In this document: positions 6,273-12,206 of the stretch, piece by piece
Numbering within the stretch: position 1 is the stretch's first letter
Layout: every line of letters begins with the position of its first letter
NCBI GenBank assembly: GCA_913046825.1
Contig: CAJWTF010000116.1
Span: 1-12,206 of the forward strand
Length of the DNA stretch: 12,206 nt
Direction: 5' to 3'
Source of the DNA: an uncultured Rickettsiales bacterium
Lineage (GTDB): Bacteria > Pseudomonadota > Alphaproteobacteria > UBA8366
Program-made: the position numbers and the translations under genes
Notes under the pieces: model-generated
Database searches by the model: none
Told to the model about the DNA's origin: nothing
What the model saw: the letters and a program-made list of their open reading frames with translations, nothing else

Positions 6273-6677
6273 ATGACTGAACGCCCATCCGCCTTTCGCG
6301 GCATCCGACATATCGCCTTCATGGTCGAGAATCTGGAGGAATGCGAGAAGTTCTACACCGACGTCATGGGTATGGAGCTGCTGTATCGCGCCAACGAGAA
6401 TCTCGTCTATCTCACATGCGGTAATGATAACCTGTCTCTAGCGCGAGCTAAATCAAAACCGGAGAAAGGTGGTCTCTTGGACCACTACGGGTTCATCGTT
6501 GAGAGCAAGGAAACACTCGATGCCTGGTGCGATTATTTCAAATCGATCGACGTCCCGGTGTTAGACCAGCCGCACGATCATGCCGACGGCGCGCGCAGCT
6601 TCCACATCAAGGACCCGGCTGGGAATGTAATTCAGCCGATTTACCACCCGGCGATTTCAGCGCAACAAATCACCTAA
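6273..6677 (+). CDS. VOC (glyoxalase/bleomycin resistance/extradiol dioxygenase) family protein
   Basis: This 134-residue, single-module vicinal-oxygen-chelate protein shows two beta-alpha-beta-beta-beta repeats. The first begins RHIAFMVENLEECEKFY with His13, the first metal-ligand position. The second begins LDHYGFIVES with His71. The closing DPAGNVIQPIYHP puts Gln121 where most metal-binding VOC proteins have Glu, so the metal site is altered or the subfamily uses Gln. Members of the superfamily isomerise, open rings, or bind toxic compounds. The reaction here cannot be named. AGGGAAG lies about eight bases before the ATG. It is the first gene behind the promoter/palindrome at 6209-6251, and the OYE gene follows after 13 bases, so it is the lead gene of a three-gene operon. 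Confidence 0.88.
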   Translation: MTERPSAFRGIRHIAFMVENLEECEKFYTDVMGMELLYRANENLVYLTCGNDNLSLARAKSKPEKGGLLDHYGFIVESKETLDAWCDYFKSIDVPVLDQPHDHADGARSFHIKDPAGNVIQPIYHPAISAQQIT

Positions 6678-6690
6678 CCGACACGTTTCG

Positions 6691-7887
6691 ATGTCCCAAG
6701 AGAAAACCCAACCGCTGCTGTTCACGCCGATCACGATACGTGGTGTGACATCGAAAAATCGGATCGTCGTCTCACCGATGTGCCAGTACAATTCGGACGA
6801 CGGCGGCCCCGGCGATTGGCAAATGATGCATTTAGGGCGTCTTGCCGTCGGCGGTGCCGGGATCATTTTCGGTGAGGAGACGGGGGTCGAAGCGCGTGGT
6901 CGAAAGACATACAAATGCGCTGGCATCTGGGACGACAAGCACATCCCGATGTACCGTCGGATCACCGATTTCATCAAGGAACAGGGTGCGGTTCCGGCGA
7001 TCCAGATCGGCCATGCAGGCCGCAAAGCATCCTGTCATACGGCAACCGAGGATTGGCGGCCGCTGAGCGACGACGACGCAAAAGACGGTTGGGCACCGTG
7101 GCAAGGCTTGGCGCCAAGCGCGCTCGACCAATTGCCCCGCCGATTTACGCCGAAGGCAATGGATGCGGACGATATCAAAATCGTGCTCGACGCGTGGCGG
7201 GAAGCAACTCGCCGCAGCATGGACGCAGGCTATGATATTCTCGAGATACACGGCGCTCATGGATATCTCATCCATCAGTTCCTGTCGCCAGTCAGCAATC
7301 GCCGCAACGACGCCTATGGCGGCGACCGTGCAGGCCGCATGCGCTTCGCATTGGAGGTGGCAGAAGTCGTGCGAGATGCTTGGCCCCGGGACAAACCACT
7401 GTTCTTCCGAGTTTCCTCCGTGGACGGCGAAGGTGGGATTTGGGATTTGGACGACACGGTAGCGCTGTCAAAAGAACTTAAGGGTCGTGATATCGACCTC
7501 GTTGATTGCTCATCCGGCGGTATTTCCGGCGACAGCGAGATGCCGATGATCCCTCGCATCGAGCAATTCCAAGCAGGCTTTGCCGAACGCATACGCCGGG
7601 AGGCAGACATCATGACCATCGCAGTAGGCGGTATAACCGACGCAAATCAGGCGGAAGGCATCCTGCAATCAGGGCGCGCAGATCTGGTCGCGCTCGCGCG
7701 AGAATTTTTATGGAACGCGGACTGGGCGGCGCACGCAGCGAAGACGCTGGGTGCCACGGACCCATTCGGACAAATGCCCCACGAATACGCCTTTCGCTTG
7801 CGCCAACGCGAGAAGCAAAAGGAAATGCCGATTAATCAAGGCGGCCCGGTGACACAAGCTGCCTACGCAAAAATATTTGGAGACTAA
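6691..7887 (+). CDS. Old Yellow Enzyme family NADH:flavin oxidoreductase (YqjM/XenA-type)
   Basis: This 398-residue FMN-dependent ene-reductase has a TIM-barrel fold and reduces activated C=C bonds (enones, enals, nitro compounds) with NAD(P)H. PMCQYNS near the N-terminus gives Cys31, the flavin-tuning Cys of the thermophilic-like YqjM/XenA class. HGAH at 187-190 supplies the His pair that binds the substrate carbonyl or nitro oxygen. QFLSP (196-200), NRRNDAYGG (203-211) and the phosphate-binding AVGGI (311-315) are all present. Length and motif order are normal. The start ATG has no clear Shine-Dalgarno sequence and lies 13 bases after the VOC stop, so translation may depend on the upstream gene. 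The LLM gene follows after only two bases. The class is firm; the physiological substrate is unknown. Confidence 0.94.
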   Translation: MSQEKTQPLLFTPITIRGVTSKNRIVVSPMCQYNSDDGGPGDWQMMHLGRLAVGGAGIIFGEETGVEARGRKTYKCAGIWDDKHIPMYRRITDFIKEQGAVPAIQIGHAGRKASCHTATEDWRPLSDDDAKDGWAPWQGLAPSALDQLPRRFTPKAMDADDIKIVLDAWREATRRSMDAGYDILEIHGAHGYLIHQFLSPVSNRRNDAYGGDRAGRMRFALEVAEVVRDAWPRDKPLFFRVSSVDGEGGIWDLDDTVALSKELKGRDIDLVDCSSGGISGDSEMPMIPRIEQFQAGFAERIRREADIMTIAVGGITDANQAEGILQSGRADLVALAREFLWNADWAAHAAKTLGATDPFGQMPHEYAFRLRQREKQKEMPINQGGPVTQAAYAKIFGD

Positions 7888-7889
7888 GG

Positions 7890-8831
7890 ATGCGATACGG
7901 ATACTACTTGCCAACCCGAGGGCCGCTCAGCGAGCCGGGTGCGATCAGCGAGCTGGTCGGGCAAGGCGAGGGCATGGGATTTGCGACCATCGTGATCGCA
8001 GATCACATCGTCTTTCCGACCAAAGTAAATTCACCTTATCCCTACACGGTCGATGGTGGGTTTCCCGGGCAGGGCGACGCGCTTGAGCAACTCTCCCTGA
8101 TGTCTTTCGTCGCTGCCTTGACGACGACGTCTCGCCTTGTCACCAGCGTCATGATCCTGCCGCACCGTAACCCGCTAACAACCGCGAAAACGCTGGCGAC
8201 GATCGATGTCCTCTCGCAAGGCCGAGTAACGGTCGGTGTCGGCGTCGGTTGGATGCGCGAAGAGTTCGAGGCGCTCCATGCGGCCGACTTCGACAAGCGA
8301 GGGGCAGTCAGCAACGAATATCTGGAGATATTCAAGAAATGCTGGACCGAGGATCCGGTCTCCTTCGACGGCGAATTCTATTCCTTCAAGGAACTCCGCT
8401 GTGTGCCACATCCGACACAAAACCCGCACCCACCCATCTGGATCGGCGGTCACAGTAAGCCAGCGCTGAGGCGTACCGCCAAGTACGGCGATGGATGGCA
8501 TCCGGTGGGTGCCACGGCGGCTTCGCCTTTGCCGCCGGCGGAGTTTGAGAGATTGCTTGGTGAGTTGAAAACTCTGACGGAGGCGGAAGGCCGGAATTTT
8601 GAGGACCTCTTCATCTCGCTGAAAGCACCGTCCTATGACCCGGGCCTGACCCCGGTGGGCCACGACAGACTACCTTTCACGGGAGAAGCGGCGAAGGTTA
8701 TCGAAGATATCAAGACATACGAAGCGCTTGGCGTCAGGGAGCTTATCTTCGATTTCCGCGCACCGACCATAGGGGGAACCTTGGATCGAATGGATCATTT
8801 CATGACGGAAGTAGCGCCCTCGACGAACTAG
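7890..8831 (+). CDS. LLM class oxidoreductase, probable F420-dependent (TIGR03619-like)
   Basis: This 313-residue protein belongs to the luciferase-like monooxygenase superfamily, with a TIM barrel that uses F420 or FMN. Hallmarks are LATIDVLSQGRVTVGVGVGW (102-121), followed by REEFEAL and then PPIWIGG (181-187) with KYGDGW. This motif set matches the large F420-type group, often annotated as F420-dependent oxidoreductases, but the cofactor is not proved by sequence. It starts two bases after the OYE stop, with GGAG about eight bases upstream inside the OYE end, so it is translationally linked to OYE. Its TAG stop shares the four bases CTAG (8828-8831) with the stop of the opposing TauD gene. 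A second LLM protein of the same group lies at 9691. The cofactor and substrate are open. Confidence 0.92.
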   Translation: MRYGYYLPTRGPLSEPGAISELVGQGEGMGFATIVIADHIVFPTKVNSPYPYTVDGGFPGQGDALEQLSLMSFVAALTTTSRLVTSVMILPHRNPLTTAKTLATIDVLSQGRVTVGVGVGWMREEFEALHAADFDKRGAVSNEYLEIFKKCWTEDPVSFDGEFYSFKELRCVPHPTQNPHPPIWIGGHSKPALRRTAKYGDGWHPVGATAASPLPPAEFERLLGELKTLTEAEGRNFEDLFISLKAPSYDPGLTPVGHDRLPFTGEAAKVIEDIKTYEALGVRELIFDFRAPTIGGTLDRMDHFMTEVAPSTN

Positions 8832-9688
8832 GCGGAAGGGGCCGACACCACATACCCGGATTTTTCGCCTTGGATCGTGGAGCGCAGCATGTGACGCGGT
8901 TCCCCCGGGTCAAAATCACCGAGCGCCAAATGCATGGCCGTACGGTTGTCCCAGCAGACGAGATCGCCGACCCGCCATTGGTGGCGATAGACGTTCTCTG
9001 GCCGGGTTGCATGATCGCAAAGATAGCGGATGATCGGCACGCTTTCCGCCGCACTCATCCCGTCGAAATGCGATGTCCGTTCACTCACATAAAGCGCCTT
9101 TACGCCACTTTCGTTGTGGATGCGCACGCAGGGATGGGCAATCGGTGGATTGATCACGTTCAGTTCATCTAGGTTTCCCGAGCTGCGGTCCTTGGCGCCC
9201 GCCACCAAATTGAAATCATAGACCGATTGGAGATTGGCTACGATATCCTTCATCTTATCGGACAACTCGTCATAGGCGCGCGCCATGTTACAGAACATGG
9301 TGTCGCCGCCGACGGACGGCTTTTGCGTGCAATACAACATCGAAGAATTCGCCGGGCGATTGGTGTAGGCGTAATCGGAATGCCAATTCCGGCCTGCCGT
9401 TCGCGTAGGTGACGGTTTTCCGTTCTTCGGGATATTGCTGACCTCGAGAAGTTCGGGATAGCCTTCTAATGAATCGTTCGGTGTGGCGGCATGATCGTCA
9501 AGCTCGCCAAACCGGCGCGAAAACGCTATATGCTCATCCGGCGTCCAATCGATATCGCGAAAGACGATGATATGGTGCGCATGCCAAGCCTTTCGAATTG
9601 CATCAATCTCCGCATCGGAGGGAGCTTTTGCGATGTCGATGCCACAAATTTCCGCACCTAGTGCGTTTCCTAATTGAATAACTTCCAT
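8828..9688 (-). CDS. TauD/TfdA family 2-oxoglutarate-dependent dioxygenase
   Basis: This 286-residue non-heme iron dioxygenase couples 2-oxoglutarate decarboxylation to hydroxylation, often releasing sulfite, an amine or an aryl/alkyl group from its substrate. The facial triad is clear: His103-x-Asp105 in NWHSDYAY and His253 in WDNRTAMH. Arg269 (HMLRSTIQG) is the 2-oxoglutarate anchor, as in TauD (Arg270). The FRDIDW (43-48) and HIAFSRRFGEL (53-63) segments are typical of the family's N-terminal part. The length is normal. It is the last gene of a minus-strand operon, starting two bases after the stop of the second LLM gene; AGGAGG lies about eleven bases before its ATG. The substrate (taurine, 2,4-D-like, or other) cannot be told. 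It converges with the plus-strand LLM gene with a 4-base overlap. Confidence 0.94.
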   Translation of the reverse strand: MEVIQLGNALGAEICGIDIAKAPSDAEIDAIRKAWHAHHIIVFRDIDWTPDEHIAFSRRFGELDDHAATPNDSLEGYPELLEVSNIPKNGKPSPTRTAGRNWHSDYAYTNRPANSSMLYCTQKPSVGGDTMFCNMARAYDELSDKMKDIVANLQSVYDFNLVAGAKDRSSGNLDELNVINPPIAHPCVRIHNESGVKALYVSERTSHFDGMSAAESVPIIRYLCDHATRPENVYRHQWRVGDLVCWDNRTAMHLALGDFDPGEPRHMLRSTIQGEKSGYVVSAPSA

Positions 9689-9690
9689 GA

Positions 9691-10611
9691 CTAGCCGACC
9701 TCCTGGCGCAAACGGTCGTGAATGGTCCGCAAGGCATCGAGCATCGCGTCGACACTGCGTGAGCCGGATTGAAAGATTGCCGTCGCGTTCACGGCGACCC
9801 CATCGAAGCCCATCTCCTTAAGTTCCACCACGCGAGCCGCCACACGGTCGGGCTCCGCATAGAATGTCTTGCCCGCTGTATCTCCGGCACGGGGCGGCGG
9901 CGCAATCATGCTTTGCCAGCCAATCGCGTTTGGATCTCGGCCCGCACTGACAGCCGCATCCCGGATCATGTCCATGGCGCGCGTCGCGAAATCCGCATCA
10001 CTCACCTGGCTCGCCAACCAGCCGTCACCGTACTTGCCAACACGTCGGAACGCGGGTGGCGTATTGCCGCCGACCCAGATCGGCAAGTCCCCGCCTTGAG
10101 GCGGTTTCGGCTCCATCGCCATGGCTTCGGTCGGGTAGTGCTCGCTCTCAAACTCGATCCGTTCTTCCCGCCAATAGGCCCGCAGCAGCTCCATGGCTTC
10201 GTCCATGCGCCGCCCCCGCGTCGTGAAACTTTCGCCGAGTGCTTCGTATTCGGATTCTTGCCAACCGATTCCAACGCCCAACCGCACCCGCCCGTCCGAT
10301 AGCGTATCAAGGGAGCTAACCTGTTTCGCCACCAAGGCCGGTTGGCGTTGCGGCAGAATTAACACCTCGGTGCCGAGACCGATCTTCTCGGTCACTGCCG
10401 CCGCATAGGACAGCATCATGAAGGCCTCGATGATCGGCATCTGTGCCGGATAGATAGATTTGGTTCGGCCTTCGATATCGTATCCCATCACCACATGATC
10501 GTAGACGTCGAGCTGGTCGTAGCCGATATCTTCGATCCCCTTGGCGAGTTTACCAATCGCTTTCGGGCCTTCGCGATAGGCAACGCTGGGGAATTCGACG
10601 GCGAGTTTCAT
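9691..10611 (-). CDS. LLM class oxidoreductase, probable F420-dependent (second copy of the family)
   Basis: This 306-residue protein is another luciferase-like TIM-barrel oxidoreductase. The family core is LDTLSDGRVRLGVGIGW (101-117) with ESEYEAL after it, and LPIWVGG (176-182) with KYGDGW. It resembles the LLM protein at 7890 in motif order and spacing, but is clearly diverged, so this is not a recent duplication. Members use F420 or FMN; which one cannot be decided here. It lies between the HCCA-isomerase-like gene (17 bases upstream) and TauD (two bases downstream), so all three should be one transcript. The pairing with a 2-oxoglutarate dioxygenase suggests successive oxidations of one substrate, but that is inference. 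Confidence 0.91.
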   Translation of the reverse strand: MKLAVEFPSVAYREGPKAIGKLAKGIEDIGYDQLDVYDHVVMGYDIEGRTKSIYPAQMPIIEAFMMLSYAAAVTEKIGLGTEVLILPQRQPALVAKQVSSLDTLSDGRVRLGVGIGWQESEYEALGESFTTRGRRMDEAMELLRAYWREERIEFESEHYPTEAMAMEPKPPQGGDLPIWVGGNTPPAFRRVGKYGDGWLASQVSDADFATRAMDMIRDAAVSAGRDPNAIGWQSMIAPPPRAGDTAGKTFYAEPDRVAARVVELKEMGFDGVAVNATAIFQSGSRSVDAMLDALRTIHDRLRQEVG

Positions 10612-10628
10612 AGATGGAGTCTCCGAAT

Positions 10629-11258
10629 TTAGCTCAAATCAAAATTCGACGGCTTGTAGGGTTGGCGCAATGCGCGCTCCACCATCTCCAAGTGGTCCTG
10701 GCCGTAGAACATATCTCCCTCAATGAAATAGGTCGGTGACCCAAAGACGGAACGTTCGATGGCCTCAACCGTGTTCGCTTCGTAAATCGCGGCAACCTCG
10801 TCCGACAACGCGGCCGCGAGCAAGGGTGCCGGATCAACAACGACACTTCGCGCCAAAGCTTGCAAAGTCGTTTCATTCGACAAATCAGCATCGTCGCGCC
10901 AGTGCCCTTGCAGCATCGCATGCGCGAGAGCATCGACGTTCGCGCCCTGCAGCGTCGCGGCGATCAGCATCCCATTCGATAATGTCATATCGGCCCAATG
11001 GTGTTTTGGATAGCCATCCATCACGGGTGCCGCGCGGTGTTCAGACCAGCGGTCAATCTCACGCCGGAAATAATAGGCGCGGTGGTTTTGCGGCCGCTCG
11101 CGCGTCGGTACGGACCCCACTCCCGCGATGCCGCGTGTGAGCTTGTAAGGTTTGTGGACAATGGTTCGCCCTGCGGCCTTGGCGCTTTCCATAAACCGGG
11201 CCGAGCCCAAATAAGCGAAGGCGGAATGGGCGGAATAGAAATATTCGATCTCAGGCAT
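10629..11258 (-). CDS. HCCA isomerase / DsbA-like thioredoxin family protein (kappa-GST type)
   Basis: This 209-residue protein has the thioredoxin-like fold with a helical insertion seen in 2-hydroxychromene-2-carboxylate isomerases (NahD) and kappa GSTs. The first strand (EIEYFY) leads to SAHSAFAYLG, where Ser12 takes the place of the DsbA active-site Cys, as in HCCA isomerases. The cis-Pro loop GSPTYFIEGDMFYGQDHL (173-190) near the C-terminus matches the family. Such enzymes use glutathione to isomerise aromatic-ring breakdown products. The rest of the naphthalene pathway is absent, so the true substrate may differ. The ATG at 11256-11258 has AAGGA seven bases upstream; a TTG one codon earlier is less well spaced. 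It is the first gene of the minus operon with LLM and TauD, divergent from the MDR gene. Confidence 0.85.
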   Translation of the reverse strand: MPEIEYFYSAHSAFAYLGSARFMESAKAAGRTIVHKPYKLTRGIAGVGSVPTRERPQNHRAYYFRREIDRWSEHRAAPVMDGYPKHHWADMTLSNGMLIAATLQGANVDALAHAMLQGHWRDDADLSNETTLQALARSVVVDPAPLLAAALSDEVAAIYEANTVEAIERSVFGSPTYFIEGDMFYGQDHLEMVERALRQPYKPSNFDLS

Positions 11259-11356
11259 CAATGTTTCCTTTAAGCTCTGCGGCTTGGTCTTTTATTCGCG
11301 CGCCCGGGACCTACCGTCTTAGCAGTCCAGAGAACGCCCCGATTGTGGAGGAAACC
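11259..11356. promoter_or_regulatory. Divergent intergenic region, HCCA-isomerase-like / MDR genes
   Basis: These 98 bases separate two divergent genes, so promoters for both must lie here or overlap the coding ends. I see a GC-rich patch (CGCGCGCCCGGG, 11297-11308). I see no convincing -35/-10 pair and no palindrome as clear as those at 5076 and 6239. GGAGG (11347-11351) is the ribosome binding site of the MDR gene. Confidence 0.4.
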
Positions 11357-12206
11357 ATGCAAAACCGGCAAGTCATCTTCGTCAAGCGCCCCGTCGGCGA
11401 GGTCACGGCCGATTGTTTCGAATTGCGCGACGCCGAAACGCCAGACCCGGCCGATGGCGAGGTGCTAATCCGCAATATTTATCTCTCCTGCGATCCTTAT
11501 ATGCGGAGCCAAATGGATGAAAACAGCGGCTACGCCCGGGGTGCATTTGGTCTCGGGAGTGTCATGCCCGCCCGTGTCGTCGGCCAAATCGTGAAGTCCC
11601 GCCGCGAGGGGTTCACCGACGGAGATTTCGTTTGGGGGTTTTTCAACTGGGAGCTTTACACTTGTCATCCGGTAGGCGCTGACTTGTGGCATGTCGACCC
11701 CGCCCACGGCCCGATTTCACACGGTATTTCCGTTCTCGGCATGCCGGGTTTGACCGCCTATGCCGGCATGATGAATATCGGCAAGGTACAGCCAGGCGAA
11801 ACCGTCTTTGTCTCGGCCGCGAGCGGCGCCGTCGGCAGTGTCGCGGGGCAACTCGGCCGCATCGCCGGCGCCCGGGTCGTTGGTAGTGCCGGGAGTGCAG
11901 TCAAAGTTGCCCACATGACGGACGTGCTCGGCTTCGACGCCGCCTATAATTATCGCGATGTGGAAATCGGCGCTGCCTTAGATGAACATTGCCCAGACGG
12001 CATCGATGTTTATTTCGACAATGTTGGCGGTGAGACGCTCGACGCCGTCTTGGCACGCATCAATGAAAGGGCGCGCTTACCCATTTGTGGCCAGATTAGC
12101 CAATACGATGCTCAAACTGACGGCGAGCTATACGGTATCCGCAACATCACTAATCTGCTACGCAAACACGCCACGATGATCGGCTTCAGCGTGCGCAACA
12201 ATATGG
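11357..12206 (+). CDS. MDR family NADP-dependent oxidoreductase (CurA/leukotriene B4 dehydrogenase-like), cut by right edge
   Basis: The frame from ATG 11357 stays open to the edge (283 codons). It is a zinc-independent medium-chain reductase of the 2-alkenal/15-oxoprostaglandin reductase type. Such enzymes reduce alpha,beta-unsaturated carbonyls with NADPH. Evidence: YLSCDPYMR (42-50), GMPGLTAY (128-135), the nucleotide-binding SAASGAVGS (153-161), YFDNVGG (219-225), and the CGQISQYD (244-251) that is very typical of this group. No structural-zinc Cys cluster is seen. The family is about 335-345 residues, so roughly 55-60 are missing. GGAGG stands just upstream of the ATG, with a five-base spacer. 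It diverges from the minus-strand HCCA-isomerase operon and may share its control. Confidence 0.93.
   Translation, partial: MQNRQVIFVKRPVGEVTADCFELRDAETPDPADGEVLIRNIYLSCDPYMRSQMDENSGYARGAFGLGSVMPARVVGQIVKSRREGFTDGDFVWGFFNWELYTCHPVGADLWHVDPAHGPISHGISVLGMPGLTAYAGMMNIGKVQPGETVFVSAASGAVGSVAGQLGRIAGARVVGSAGSAVKVAHMTDVLGFDAAYNYRDVEIGAALDEHCPDGIDVYFDNVGGETLDAVLARINERARLPICGQISQYDAQTDGELYGIRNITNLLRKHATMIGFSVRNNM

Noticed and set aside
1..12206. CRISPR array, tRNA/rRNA, insertion sequence, prophage or defence system
   Set aside because: I saw no regularly spaced direct repeats, no tRNA- or rRNA-like stretch, no transposase or integrase, and no nuclease/toxin domains in the frames.

Overview
The window is about 12 kb of densely packed bacterial DNA of moderate to high GC. 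From about 1,480 to the right edge it reads like an accessory catabolic region of an alphaproteobacterium-like, possibly marine, organism. This is inferred from the gene families and codon style; no rRNA or other taxonomic marker is present. The leftmost 1.5 kb looks different: a partial exported sulfatase and the C-terminal half of a DUF1501 protein. That pair is typical of Planctomycetes and relatives.

Layout. (1) 1-656, minus: N-terminal 218 residues of a sulfatase, cut by the left edge. (2) 749-2056, minus: one uninterrupted frame whose first ~192 codons are a short-chain dehydrogenase (SDR) and whose last ~240 codons are the C-terminal half of a DUF1501 protein. Both halves are incomplete at the join near 1,460-1,485, which suggests a rearrangement or a contig chimera rather than a designed fusion. 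(3) 2097-4951, minus: an amidohydrolase (D-aminoacylase-like) and a Rieske oxygenase alpha subunit, in one operon with the SDR (order of transcription: Rieske, amidohydrolase, SDR). (4) 5191-5856, plus: a Nu-class-like glutathione transferase, divergent from the Rieske operon. (5) 5857-6272: no intact gene. It holds a decayed FKBP-type prolyl isomerase, a perfect 17-bp inverted repeat, and a promoter with an overlapping palindromic operator. (6) 6273-8831, plus: VOC protein, Old Yellow Enzyme-type reductase, luciferase-like (LLM) oxidoreductase, in one operon. (7) 8828-11258, minus: TauD/TfdA dioxygenase, a second LLM oxidoreductase, and a HCCA-isomerase/DsbA-like protein (transcribed in reverse of that listing). 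(8) 11357-12206, plus: a zinc-independent MDR-type NADP oxidoreductase, cut by the right edge.

How they fit together. Almost every gene encodes a redox, ring- or chain-modifying or conjugating enzyme: Rieske oxygenase, 2-oxoglutarate dioxygenase, flavin ene-reductase, two LLM flavin/F420-type enzymes, SDR, enoyl/enone reductase, VOC, GST, GST-kappa-like isomerase, amidohydrolase. No transporter, regulator or ferredoxin/reductase partner lies inside the window. The set is consistent with breakdown or detoxification of an unidentified organic compound, but the substrate cannot be read from sequence.

The observations most worth checking are the SDR/DUF1501 junction, the FKBP pseudogene with its flanking inverted repeat, and the promoter/palindrome ahead of the VOC operon.
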